In this document: piece by piece, positions 25,058 to 33,592 of the stretch
Position numbering within the stretch: position 1 is the first letter of the stretch
How the letters are laid out: each line of letters begins with the position of its first letter
From: an uncultured Prevotella sp.
GTDB lineage: Bacteria; Bacteroidota; Bacteroidia; Bacteroidales; Bacteroidaceae
Reading direction: 5' to 3'
Assembly (NCBI GenBank): GCA_900546575.1
Contig: URDM01000004.1
Coordinates: forward strand, 1-64,000
Length of the DNA stretch: 64,000 nt
Translations under genes and position numbers: made by a program
The notes under the pieces: model-generated
Databases searched by the model: none
What the model saw: the letters and a program-made list of their open reading frames with translations, nothing else
Told to the model about the DNA's origin: nothing

Positions 25058-26505
25058 TAAATCTGAAACTTATATATAAGATTATAGGGTCGTTGCTCTT
25101 CATCGAGGCTATGATGCTGTTGTTGTGTCTTGGCGTTTCGGTGTATTATCACGAAGACGACCTTATGGCTTTTGCATTGTCTGTGGCAATATCGGCGGGC
25201 ACCGGACTGGTGCTGCGATTGTTTGCGCGCAACTGCGACAACACCCTTTCACGACGCGATGCCTATCTTGTGGTAACGCTGACGTGGACGGTTTTCTCGC
25301 TGTTCGGAACGCTTCCGTTCCTCCTGGGAGGCTATCTGCACTCCTTTACCGACGCTTTCTTCGAGACGATGTCGGGATTTACCACTACCGGAGCTACCAT
25401 AATAGACGACGTAGACGTTCTGCCGCACGGCATTTTGTTTTGGCGTTCGTTCACGCAGTGGCTTGGCGGACTTGGTATTGTATTCTTCACGATAGCCCTT
25501 CTGCCTTCGCTTGTAGGTGGAAGTGTCAAGGTTTTTGCCGCAGAAGCTACCGGACCCATCAAGACCAAGCTTCATCCGCGCCTCAGTACCAACGCCAAGT
25601 GGATATGGGTGGTATACATCTGTATCACCGTGTTGTGCATTTTGGCTATGTGGTGTGCCGGTATGGACTTGTTCAGTAGCGTCAACTACAGCTTCACAAC
25701 GGCTGCCACGGGTGGATTTGCCACCCATAACGACTACAGTTATCTCACTCCTGTAGTGCAATACATTGTCACCTTCTTCTGTTTTGTATCGGGCATCAAC
25801 TTCACGATGCTCTATATTTCCGTGTCGCAACGCAAGCTCAGCACGCTTCTGAATAGTGCTGAGTGCAGATTCTATCTGTTTGTGGTGCTTGCTTTTGCTG
25901 GCTTTATAGCGTTTGAGTTGATGTGGAAGAACGGTTATGAGTTTGAACCGGCAGTTCGAAGTGCCTTGTTCCAGGTGGTGTCGTTCATCACCACAACGGG
26001 TTTGCTTTCCGACGACCCTGCCGTATGGCCCCACGTTACATGGGTGGTATTGGCAATTTGTATGTTCTTCGGAGCGTGTTCGGGTTCTACGAGCGGTGGA
26101 TTCAAGTGCATACGTTGCGTGATGCTGTTGAAGATCATTAAGAACGAGTTCCGTCAGATGCTGCATCCCAATGCCGTGTTGCCTATGCGTGTCGACGGCA
26201 CCAACGTCCCTTCGTCTAAGCGTGTGACGCTGCTCGCTTTCCTTTCGACTTATCTCATTCTGTGCCTGTTCTGTTCGTTCTCGATGATAGCGATGGGTAT
26301 AGACAACACCAACGCCATTACCATCACTCTAAGTGCACTGGGCAACGTTGGTCCGACGCTCGGTACGGAGATTGGTCCAACCATGTCGTGGAGCGAACTG
26401 CCTATTGCTGCCAAGTGGATATGCTCGGTGCTGATGCTCATCGGACGTCTTGAGATATTCAGTGTGCTCGTAATATTTACACCGCAATTCTGGAAGGAGA
26501 ACTAA
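25054..26505 (+). CDS. trkH: Trk potassium uptake channel TrkH
   Basis: A 483-residue inner-membrane protein with four M1-P-M2 repeats. The four selectivity-filter glycines appear in SGFTTTGATI, AATGGFATHN, FITTTGLLSDD and ALGNVGPTLG. With TrkA it imports K+ using the membrane potential. The ATG overlaps the trkA stop. An AT-rich repeat cluster follows the stop. Confidence 0.96.
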   Translation: MINLKLIYKIIGSLLFIEAMMLLLCLGVSVYYHEDDLMAFALSVAISAGTGLVLRLFARNCDNTLSRRDAYLVVTLTWTVFSLFGTLPFLLGGYLHSFTDAFFETMSGFTTTGATIIDDVDVLPHGILFWRSFTQWLGGLGIVFFTIALLPSLVGGSVKVFAAEATGPIKTKLHPRLSTNAKWIWVVYICITVLCILAMWCAGMDLFSSVNYSFTTAATGGFATHNDYSYLTPVVQYIVTFFCFVSGINFTMLYISVSQRKLSTLLNSAECRFYLFVVLAFAGFIAFELMWKNGYEFEPAVRSALFQVVSFITTTGLLSDDPAVWPHVTWVVLAICMFFGACSGSTSGGFKCIRCVMLLKIIKNEFRQMLHPNAVLPMRVDGTNVPSSKRVTLLAFLSTYLILCLFCSFSMIAMGIDNTNAITITLSALGNVGPTLGTEIGPTMSWSELPIAAKWICSVLMLIGRLEIFSVLVIFTPQFWKEN

Positions 26506-26522
26506 CCATGCGGCGGAGCCGT

Positions 26523-26660
26523 ATGGAATTAGGAATTAGGAGTTTTGAATTTTGAATTGTTCTCGGCTGTCGCCTGCGATTTTGAATTTTAGAATTTTGA
26601 ATTAGGAATTAGGAATTTTGAATTGTTCTCGGCTTACGCCTGCGATTTTGAATTTCTGAA
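26523..26660. repeat. AT-rich TTTTGAATT repeats with GC-rich cores, copies 2 and 3
   Basis: Two direct copies of a 37-bp unit (26552-26588 and 26618-26653) share AATTGTTCTCGGCT, two or three variable bases and CGCCTGCGATTTTGAATT. Flanks are tandem GAATTAGGAATTAGGA and GAATTTTGAATT. This fills the trkH-manA gap. Confidence 0.85.
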
Positions 26661-26694
26661 TTATGATTAATAACATTTACTAAATACAACTATT

Positions 26695-27657
26695 ATGGAA
26701 CCAATGAAGTTTAATGCGCTGCTCAAGTCGACGATTTGGGGTGGCGAGAAGATTATCCCTTTCAAGCATCTTGATGTGCAGCAGGAGAATGTAGGCGAAA
26801 GCTGGGAAATATCTGGAGTGCCCGGCAATGAAACTATAGTAGCCAATGGCGAATTTGCCGGCAAGAAACTCAATGAGGTTGTTGCCGAACAGAAGGAGAA
26901 ACTTGTAGGTAAGGAGAACTACGAACGCTTCGGCAATGAGTTCCCGTTGCTCATCAAGTTTATCGATGCACGTCAGGACCTCTCTATTCAGGTTCATCCT
27001 ACCGACGAGATTGCCAAGCGTCAGGGCAAGGAGCGTGGCAAGACCGAGATGTGGTATTTGCTCGACTCTGACAAGGACGCTACATTGCTGTGTGGTCTGA
27101 AGCAGCAGATTACACCGACACAGTATGCCGAAATGGTAGCCAACGACACCATTTGCGATGCCATTGCACGCTATGACGTGAAGGAGGGCGACTGCTTCTT
27201 CCTGCCTGCAGGACGTATTCACGCCATCGGAACCGGCTGTTTCCTCGCCGAAATACAGCAGACCAGCGACGTTACATATCGCATCTACGACTTCAAGCGC
27301 AAGGACAAGGACGGCAACTACCGTGAGTTGCACACCAAGCAGGCTGCCGAGTGCATCAACTATAATGTTGAGAGCAATTATCGCACCGAATATACTCCGC
27401 AGAAGAACCAGGGTGTGAGCCTCGTTCAGTGTCCTTACTTCAACACTGCTGTCTACGATCTCGACGAGCCGATGACGCTCGACTACTCTGAACTCGACAG
27501 CTTCGTTATCCTCATCGGCCTTAAGGGCGAGGCTACTATCACCGACAACGAGGGCAACACCGTCACTCTGAGCGCCGGCGAGAGCATGCTTGTGCCTGCA
27601 ACTACCGAGACTCTGAAGATTGAGGGAACGCTGAAGTTCCTTGAGACTTACGTATAA
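26695..27657 (+). CDS. manA: Mannose-6-phosphate isomerase, class I
   Basis: A 320-residue cupin metalloenzyme that interconverts mannose-6-phosphate and fructose-6-phosphate. Zinc-site motifs are DLSIQVHPTDEIAK, KTEMWYLLD and GRIHAIGTGCFLAEIQQTSD. The N-terminal KSTIWGGEKI is typical, and the short ~320-residue length matches the Bacillus-type enzyme. It is probably monocistronic and convergent with the next gene. Confidence 0.94.
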   Translation: MEPMKFNALLKSTIWGGEKIIPFKHLDVQQENVGESWEISGVPGNETIVANGEFAGKKLNEVVAEQKEKLVGKENYERFGNEFPLLIKFIDARQDLSIQVHPTDEIAKRQGKERGKTEMWYLLDSDKDATLLCGLKQQITPTQYAEMVANDTICDAIARYDVKEGDCFFLPAGRIHAIGTGCFLAEIQQTSDVTYRIYDFKRKDKDGNYRELHTKQAAECINYNVESNYRTEYTPQKNQGVSLVQCPYFNTAVYDLDEPMTLDYSELDSFVILIGLKGEATITDNEGNTVTLSAGESMLVPATTETLKIEGTLKFLETYV

Positions 27658-27662
27658 GATAA

Positions 27663-27727
27663 AAGCCCCACAAAGGCCAATCCCCACAAAGCCCCTCCCC
27701 CTTGCCCCTCCCCCGTAGGGAGGGGAG
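27663..27727. repeat. GC-rich CCCCTCCC palindrome, copy 1
   Basis: A run of CCCCAC/CCCCTCCC blocks ends with the palindrome GCCCCTCCCCCGTAGGGAGG. Related sequence occurs at 29003-29048 and twice around 60009-60161. Confidence 0.75.
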
Positions 27728-27728
27728 C

Positions 27729-27802
27729 GGAATGCACTGTTTGCTTATAGGAGGTGGAATGTGCTGTTGGCTTATAAGTGCGGTATGCACAGTTTGCTTA
27801 TA
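27729..27802. repeat. Three 26-27-bp tandem repeats
   Basis: Units at 27729, 27756 and 27782 follow GGAATGCACTGTTTGCTTAT with a few differences in each. No coding meaning is apparent. Confidence 0.75.
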
Positions 27803-27809
27803 AAAATAC

Positions 27810-27860
27810 GCCCTGTAAAGGTAGAAGCATTGATAGTTAACGCTTTTGCCTTTACAGGGC
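27810..27860. repeat. 51-bp CGCCCTGTAAGG palindrome, copy 1
   Basis: GCCCTGTAAAGGTAGAAGC pairs with GCTTTTGCCTTTACAGGGC around a short AT-rich centre. It sits in the convergent gap between manA and the AAA ATPase gene and is followed by a T-run on the plus strand, so it probably ends both transcripts. Confidence 0.8.
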
Positions 27861-27897
27861 ATTTTTCGTATATTAATTATTGTATTGTTAACGACCG

Positions 27898-28800
27898 CTA
27901 CTCTTCAAATTCCCTTTCATGGTCTTTGAAGAAATCGTAATAGAGGCGGACGTTAGGCAATTCTGTCCATTTGCATACAGAAACGGGTACGCTGTCCATA
28001 TCGAATATTTTGGCATACGGTATTGACAGGATAAACGGACTGTGTGTTGACAGAATGAACTGGCAATCATAGAACCTTGCCATTCCCAATAAGAATTGCA
28101 CCAATTCAATTTGCATCTCGGCAGACAGGGAATTTTCAGGCTCGTCCAACAGATATAGCCCGCCAGGCTGTATGGCATCGGTGAAGTATTTGAAGCCGTT
28201 CTCTCCGTTAGAATATGTTCGTTCGTCAACACCGACATTAGCTCTTACATATCTTGAACCCGATTGCTTGTGCTTGTTGTAATAATCTTTGTATGCCCTT
28301 ATACTATTAGGGTCGTCGGTGTTAAACTCTCGTGGTCCTTGCCATCCGCTATATCCCATTTGGGCTTTTTCTTTGAATATCAATTCACGTTTGAAGTTGA
28401 GGTTTTCGTTTCTTTCGCGTACCTCGATGATATGATTGAACACATCGTCGCTCGTTATAATCTTTGACATTTTCTTGAGACTTTTCAGTTTCGTCGGGTC
28501 ATGAACGGTCAGTTCATATCGGCATTTTTCAAGATACGGGTCAAAGAAATAAGTCTTATTGTAAGGAGCCTTTCTTTCCAGTTTCAGTTTTTCTGCTATG
28601 ATGTTCAGAAGTGTACTCTTGCCCGACCCGTTACTACCGCATAGAATGGTGATGTCGGAGAATTCCATCGACTCAAGTCTTTTAATTTGAGGGAAAAAGT
28701 TGAACGGATAGTATGAGTCGTAGCAGTTTCTTGGGAAGTTGTTTATATATTCTTCTTCATCATATACGGACGTTAAGGTAAATCTACTCAGATAAATCAT
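27898..28800 (-). CDS. Orphan AAA-family (ABC/SMC-like) ATPase
   Basis: A 300-residue soluble ATPase. Walker A is GSNGSGKST (residues 55-63), Walker B is LYLLDEPENSLS and the switch histidine is in STHSP. This is the AAA_15/AAA_21 pattern of OLD-, RecF- and retron-type ATPases. A clear ABC signature is not seen. The gene is visibly more A+T-rich than neighbours and has no partner gene within reach, unlike the ATPase at 35823. Such solitary ATPases are often defence or DNA-repair accessories, but nothing here fixes a function. Confidence 0.85.
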   Translation of the reverse strand: MIYLSRFTLTSVYDEEEYINNFPRNCYDSYYPFNFFPQIKRLESMEFSDITILCGSNGSGKSTLLNIIAEKLKLERKAPYNKTYFFDPYLEKCRYELTVHDPTKLKSLKKMSKIITSDDVFNHIIEVRERNENLNFKRELIFKEKAQMGYSGWQGPREFNTDDPNSIRAYKDYYNKHKQSGSRYVRANVGVDERTYSNGENGFKYFTDAIQPGGLYLLDEPENSLSAEMQIELVQFLLGMARFYDCQFILSTHSPFILSIPYAKIFDMDSVPVSVCKWTELPNVRLYYDFFKDHEREFEE

Positions 28801-28863
28801 AGTAATTTTGGGTTTATATCAAAAACAAAATATCAATAATAAAGTAGCAACATAAACAACAAA

Positions 28864-28927
28864 AGAACAACAAAAACAACATTCTTTTTTCCCCATTCAG
28901 AATAGATAATGTTGCTTTTGTTGTTCT
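28864..28927. terminator. AACAACAAAAACAACATT palindrome
   Basis: AGAACAACAAAAACAACATT (28864-28883) and AATGTTGCTTTTGTTGTTCT (28908-28927) pair with one mismatch. It lies downstream of nhaD and upstream of the ATPase gene. A similar palindrome follows the AraC gene at 33501. Confidence 0.6.
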
Positions 28928-29002
28928 TTTTATTATTGTTTGATTCAATATTTTTTAGCCCCCTTTTTCTATTAGTTAATGATTTCAGCAATCCCAGCAT
29001 AT

Positions 29003-29048
29003 CACTCCCCTCCCTACGGGGGAGGGGCCGGGGGTGGGGCTTTTTGGG
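29003..29048. repeat. GC-rich CCCCTCCC palindrome, copy 2
   Basis: The palindrome CTCCCCTCCCTACGGGGGAG is followed by GGGGCCGGGGGTGGGGC and a T-run. It lies 40 bp past the nhaD stop, in the opposite orientation to copy 1. Confidence 0.75.
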
Positions 29049-29089
29049 GGTAGGGCTTTATGGGGTTAGGCCTTTGTAGGGCTTTTTAT

Positions 29090-30454
29090 TTAAAACACAA
29101 ACGTTCTGATGAAGTAGTAGCTGATGATACCGGCGAGATAGCCCACGAAAGCAATCCATGTAATCTTCTTCATGTACCATCCGAAGGTGATCTTCTCCAG
29201 ACCCATTACCACAACGCCTGCTGCGCTACCTACGATGAGCATTGAGCCGCCCACGCCGGCACAGTAAGCCAGCAACTGCCAGAAGATGCCGTCAACCGCC
29301 ATGTCGCCAGTAGCGGCAACGGGATACATGCCCATGCAGCCTGCCACGAGCGGAACATTGTCCACGATGCTCGACAGAACGCCGATGATACCAGTCACGA
29401 GATAGTGGTTGCCGTCGAATACTGTGTTCAGACCCTGGCCCAGAGCTGCCAGTACGCCAACCTCAGAGAGGCAGGCTACAGCCATGAGGATGCCGAGGAA
29501 GAAGAGGATGGTAGACATATCGACACGCGAAAGCAGGTTGCTCACGCGCTTCTGTGTGCCCTCGTCGTCGTGTCCGCGGTGCAGGTGGCGGTAGAACACT
29601 TCGGTAGTGGTCCACAAAACGCCGAGCACGAGCAGTATGCCGACGAACGGAGGCAGATGGGTGATGCTCTTGAATATAGGCACAAACATCAGTCCGCCTA
29701 CACCGATTACGAACACTGCCTTGCGCTGTGTGTCGGTGAAGTCGCCTACAGAATCGTTGGCGCCGGTCTTCATCTGCGGCATCTGCAGTTCGCCTTTAAG
29801 ATGATATTGCAGTATGAATGCAGGTATGATCATCGAGATGAGCGACGGAACGATAATCTCCATGATAACTCCGGCTGCCGTAATCAGACCCTTGTTCCAC
29901 AGCATGATAGTGGTGACGTCGCCGATGGGCGAGAATGCGCCGCCCGAATTGGCTGCTATGATAACAAGCGAGGCATATATCAGACGGTCTTGCTTGTCTG
30001 CCACGAGCTTGCGCAGAATCATGATCATCACGATACTTGTGGTGAGGTTGTCGAGAATGGCCGAAAGAATGAACGTCATGAATGCTATGCGCCACAGCAG
30101 CGCGCGCTTCGAGTGGGTCTTCATCACTCCGCGCACCCAGTTGAAGCCACCGTTCTGGTCGACAATCTCCACGATTGTCATGGCACCCATAAGGAAGAAC
30201 AGCGTAGTCGAGGTGTCGCCGAGGTGCTCCTGGATGATGGTGGTCACCTTCTCGGCCATTCCGGCTATGCCGCCCGTGTAGTCCGGGTGCATAAGGTTGA
30301 GATACTGCAGCGGATCGAACATGTAGAGCGTCCAGCACACAACGAACATAAGCAGCGCGACGGCTGCCTTGTTCACTTTAGTCAGACTTTCGGTGGCGAT
30401 GCAGGTGTATCCCAGCACGAAGGCGACGACGATGGCGAGAGTTAAAGTTGTCAT
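29090..30454 (-). CDS. nhaD: Na+/H+ antiporter NhaD
   Basis: A 454-residue inner-membrane protein of the ion-transporter superfamily with about 12 hydrophobic segments. Family motifs are LFFLMGAMTIVEIVDQNGGF, ILSAILDNLTTSIVMI with the conserved DN, ANSGGAFSPIGDVTTIMLWN and the repeat-2 counterpart SSIVDNVPLVAGCMG. NhaD exports Na+ or Li+ in exchange for H+. It is transcribed alone; a TAATTTTG -7-like element lies at 30547-30540. Confidence 0.94.
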   Translation of the reverse strand: MTTLTLAIVVAFVLGYTCIATESLTKVNKAAVALLMFVVCWTLYMFDPLQYLNLMHPDYTGGIAGMAEKVTTIIQEHLGDTSTTLFFLMGAMTIVEIVDQNGGFNWVRGVMKTHSKRALLWRIAFMTFILSAILDNLTTSIVMIMILRKLVADKQDRLIYASLVIIAANSGGAFSPIGDVTTIMLWNKGLITAAGVIMEIIVPSLISMIIPAFILQYHLKGELQMPQMKTGANDSVGDFTDTQRKAVFVIGVGGLMFVPIFKSITHLPPFVGILLVLGVLWTTTEVFYRHLHRGHDDEGTQKRVSNLLSRVDMSTILFFLGILMAVACLSEVGVLAALGQGLNTVFDGNHYLVTGIIGVLSSIVDNVPLVAGCMGMYPVAATGDMAVDGIFWQLLAYCAGVGGSMLIVGSAAGVVVMGLEKITFGWYMKKITWIAFVGYLAGIISYYFIRTFVF

Positions 30455-30621
30455 AGATTTTTGTTGTCTTTGTTTATTGTATTTTTGTTATTCTGGTTAA
30501 TGGCTTGAAGGCAGAAAGCGTTCTGCTGACATGCCGTTACAAAATTATACAAAAAACCTCAAACAAACGTATTTGTAGTATAATATTAATGTGATTTTTA
30601 CAAGCCTTTGCTTTCACTTTG

Positions 30622-30726
30622 CAAATGTAGTCCTTTTGGCATGCAAAAGGACCCCTTTTGGTCGGCAAAAGGAGTCCTTTTAGTGAGCAAAACGAGTCCT
30701 TTTGAAGGGCAAAAGGAGTCCTTTTG
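30622..30726. repeat. Five-unit 22-bp palindrome array, copy 3
   Basis: Units start at 30622, 30644, 30666, 30688 and 30710; the first is the most diverged (CAAATGTAGTCCTTTTG). Spacers are GCATG, GTCGG, GTGAG and AAGGG. It lies upstream of nhaD and beside the MITE-like element. Confidence 0.95.
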
Positions 30727-30742
30727 AAAAACAATAGGAGGA

Positions 30743-30980
30743 GGGTATGTTAAAAGTCTAAGCAGCACGCCCCGAAGGGGCAGAAGCACATAGCCCAGGG
30801 CAACGCCCTGAGGTAAAAAGCCACCAAAAACAATGCGCCCTGTAAGGGCAAAAGCGTTAATTATCAATGCTTTTGCCCTTACAGGGCGTTTTGCTATTTT
30901 CAATCCGTACACCCAAGGCGCTGCCTTGGGCTATGTGCTTATTGGGCTTTCAGCCCGTATGATTGAGTTTTGACATACCC
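30743..30980. repeat. MITE-like palindromic element, copy 1
   Basis: About 238 bp with terminal inverted repeats (GGGTATGTTAAAAGTC at 30743, GAGTTTTGACATACCC at 30965). Nested inside are an inverted pair AGCACATAGCCCAGGGCA / TGCCTTGGGCTATGTGCT and the 51-bp palindrome at 30837-30887. It encodes no protein. A closely similar copy is at 42024-42277. It lies just past the cysK stop. Confidence 0.85.
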
Positions 30981-31003
30981 TGCTGAACGAGCTAAAGAAC
31001 ACT

Positions 31004-31945
31004 TTATAGCGGATACTCGTCGAATGCGTACAGCACTGTCGACAGATAGTGTTCGCCCGTGTCGGGCAGTAGTGTCACGATGCGCTTGCCGCGGTTTTCG
31101 GGGCGCAGAGCCAGTTGTGTGGCGCCGAATACTGCCGCGCCCGAACTGATGCCTACGAGCAATCCCTCCTCAGCGGCGAGCTGTCGGCCGGTGCGTATGG
31201 CGTCGTCATTGCTCACGGTGAGCACCTCGTCCACTATGTCGGCATTGTATGTCTTGGGCACAAAACCTGCGCCGATGCCCTGGATCTTGTGCGGACCGCT
31301 GTTGCCGCCGCTCAGTACGGGCGACGATGCCGGCTCTACAGCCACTATTTTGACATTGGGATTATGCTCCTTCAGTCGGCGTCCGATGCCCGACAGGGTT
31401 CCGCCGGTGCCCACACCAGCCACGAATATGTCCACATTGCCTTCAGTCTGCTCCCATATCTCCACGCCCGTAGTGTTGTAGTGAGCCTGCGGGTTGGCTG
31501 GGTTCTCGAACTGTTGCAGGATGATGCTGCCCGGAGTAGCGTCGTGCAGTTCTTCGGCAGCCTGTATGGCGCCCGCCATTCCTTGCTTGCCCGGCGTGAG
31601 TTTTACGGTAGCGCCGTAAGCTTTCACAAGGTTACGGCGCTCCACGCTCATAGTTTCGGGCATTGTCAGAATGAGCTTATATCCCTTCACGGCCGACACC
31701 AGTGCCAGTCCTACACCCGTATTTCCGCTTGTAGGTTCTATGATTGTGGCTCCGGGCTTGAGCAGTCCTTTCCGTTCGGCGTCCTCAATCATGGACAGTG
31801 CTACGCGGTCCTTGACGCTTCCGCCCGGATTGAAATATTCCACTTTGGCTAATATTGCCGTTTCAATGCCGCGTTTGGCCGAGTATGTGCCAAGTTCGAG
31901 CAGTGGTGTCTTGCCGATAAGGTCGGTCAGCTTTTTTGCAATCAT
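31004..31945 (-). CDS. cysK: Cysteine synthase A
   Basis: A 313-residue PLP enzyme that makes cysteine from O-acetylserine and sulfide. The PLP lysine is K45 in [12 protein letters not shown]. The substrate loop is [12 protein letters not shown], the phosphate-binding loop [13 protein letters not shown], and the C-terminal block [11 protein letters not shown]. Length is typical. It lies 61 bp downstream of metY on the same strand, forming a sulfide-assimilation pair. Confidence 0.96.
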   Translation of the reverse strand: MIAKKLTDLIGKTPLLELGTYSAKRGIETAILAKVEYFNPGGSVKDRVALSMIEDAERKGLLKPGATIIEPTSGNTGVGLALVSAVKGYKLILTMPETMSVERRNLVKAYGATVKLTPGKQGMAGAIQAAEELHDATPGSIILQQFENPANPQAHYNTTGVEIWEQTEGNVDIFVAGVGTGGTLSGIGRRLKEHNPNVKIVAVEPASSPVLSGGNSGPHKIQGIGAGFVPKTYNADIVDEVLTVSNDDAIRTGRQLAAEEGLLVGISSGAAVFGATQLALRPENRGKRIVTLLPDTGEHYLSTVLYAFDEYPL

Positions 31946-32006
31946 AGTTCTTCTCTGTTTTAATTTTTTGTTGTCGTTAGCTTTTTATGTCGCATCAGAC
32001 GCCTGC

Positions 32007-33296
32007 TTAAATCGCGTCGAACGCCTGCTGCAGGTCGTCGATGATGTCGTCGATGTGCTCGGTGCCTATGCTCAGACGTATGGTCGAGGGTGTGATGTGC
32101 TGCTGTGCCAGCTCCTCGGGCGACATCTGCGAGTGGGTTGTTGTAGCCGGGTGTATGGCGAGGCTCTTTACGTCGGCCACATTGGCAAGAAGTGAGAATA
32201 TCTTGAGGTGGTCAATGAACTTCCATGCGGCTTCCTGACCGCCCTTTATCTCAAATGTGAATATCGAACCGCCACCGTTGGGGAAGTACTTCTCGTACAG
32301 CTCGTGGTCGGGATGAGTAGGCAGCGACGGATGGTTCACCTTCTCCACCTTCGGGTTGGATGCCAGATACTTCACCACCTTGAGCGCATTCTCCACGTGA
32401 CGCTCTACGCGCAACGACAGAGTTTCGAGTCCCTGCAGCAGTATCCATGCGTTGAACGGCGATATGGTAGCGCCCGTGTCGCGCAGAATCACGGCACGAA
32501 TGCGTGTCACGAAGGCTGCCTTGCCGGCTACATCGGCAAATATGGCACCGTGATAGCTTGGGTCTGGCTTGGCAAGTGTGGGATATTTGTCGGCATTGGC
32601 TTTCCAGTCGAAAGTGCCGCCGTCTACGATAACGCCTCCCAGACTCGAACCGTGTCCGCCTATAAACTTAGTGGCTGAGTGCACTACGACGTCGGCTCCA
32701 TGCTCGATCGGACGTATAATATAAGGTGTGCCGAATGTGTTGTCGACGATGAAGGGTATGTTGTGGCGGTGGGCTACGGCTGCCACTGCCTCAAGGTTTG
32801 TAACGTCTGAGTTCGGATTGCCGAATGTCTCGGCGTAGACCACCTTGGTGTTGGGCTGTATTGCAGCCTCCAGAGCCTCAAGGTCGTTGACGTTGACGAT
32901 GGTGTTGCTGATGCCTTGTGTAGTCAGCGTGTGTGTGATGAGATTGAACGAACCTCCGTACAGATTGTCGGCGGCTACGATATGGTCGCCCACTTGCAGA
33001 ATGTTCTGCAGCGCATAGGTCACGGCTGCGGCTCCGGAAGCCACTGCCAGTCCGGCAACACCGCCCTCAAGGGCAGCCACGCGATCCTCGAATACGCCCT
33101 GTGTAGAGTTGGTCAGTCGGCCGTAGATGTTGCCTGCGTCGCGCAGTCCGAATCGGTCGGCAGCGTGCTGCGAGTTGCGGAACACGTACGATGTGGTCTG
33201 GTAGATAGGCACGGCACGTGCGTCGGTTGCCGGATCCGGATTTTCCTGTCCTACATGCAATTGGAGTGTTTCGAAGTGGAGTTTCTTGTTGCTCAT
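32007..33296 (-). CDS. metY: O-acetylhomoserine sulfhydrylase
   Basis: A 429-residue Cys/Met-metabolism PLP enzyme. K210 in [13 protein letters not shown] binds PLP. The N-terminus [20 protein letters not shown] and ~430-residue length are typical of O-acetylhomoserine aminocarboxypropyltransferase rather than the shorter cystathionine gamma-synthases. It makes homocysteine from O-acetylhomoserine and sulfide. It shares a transcription unit with cysK. The upstream region holds a promoter and two dyads likely to bind a regulator. Confidence 0.94.
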   Translation of the reverse strand: MSNKKLHFETLQLHVGQENPDPATDARAVPIYQTTSYVFRNSQHAADRFGLRDAGNIYGRLTNSTQGVFEDRVAALEGGVAGLAVASGAAAVTYALQNILQVGDHIVAADNLYGGSFNLITHTLTTQGISNTIVNVNDLEALEAAIQPNTKVVYAETFGNPNSDVTNLEAVAAVAHRHNIPFIVDNTFGTPYIIRPIEHGADVVVHSATKFIGGHGSSLGGVIVDGGTFDWKANADKYPTLAKPDPSYHGAIFADVAGKAAFVTRIRAVILRDTGATISPFNAWILLQGLETLSLRVERHVENALKVVKYLASNPKVEKVNHPSLPTHPDHELYEKYFPNGGGSIFTFEIKGGQEAAWKFIDHLKIFSLLANVADVKSLAIHPATTTHSQMSPEELAQQHITPSTIRLSIGTEHIDDIIDDLQQAFDAI

Positions 33297-33384
33297 AGTG
33301 TTTGCCCTTTCTTTTAAATGTGTGTTTTTACTTTATGAAGATTATGAAGCGAGTCTTTTGCAGACTTCTTGTTTTTCATGGTTG

Positions 33385-33455
33385 CAAAGTTAGGGCAAAT
33401 TCGTATGCCATACAATCGCACAAATTGGTTATATGGCATACCACAAATGTGGTAT
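33385..33455 (-). promoter_or_regulatory. metY-cysK promoter with two dyad operators
   Basis: TAACTTTG (33392-33385) with TTG (33415-33413) 20 bp away forms the promoter. Overlapping and upstream are an inverted pair GTATGCCATA (33403-33412) / TATGGCATAC (33432-33441) and the palindrome ATACCACAAATGTGGTAT (33438-33455). These are candidate sites for a regulator of sulfur genes. Confidence 0.6.
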
Positions 33456-33493
33456 ATTGACCGAAAATGTATGAATATGAGCTTTTTAGGCAT

Positions 33494-33556
33494 AAAAAAA
33501 CAACAAAAACAGCATTTCCGACACGTTTTCTGTGTCATGAAATGCTGTTTTTGTTG
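33494..33556 (-). terminator. Terminator of the AraC-type regulator gene
   Basis: CAACAAAAACAGCATTT (33501-33517) is perfectly complementary to 33540-33556, with an inner GACAC/GTGTC stem. A T-run follows on the minus strand (33500-33494). It lies about 37 bp past the stop. Confidence 0.8.
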
Positions 33557-33592
33557 CTATGTGTTATGTTTGCTGCTGTATGCTGTCAGCAG

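Noticed and set aside
30743..30980. Repeat considered as an insertion sequence
   Set aside because: No transposase frame exists in 238 bp; it is at most a non-autonomous element.
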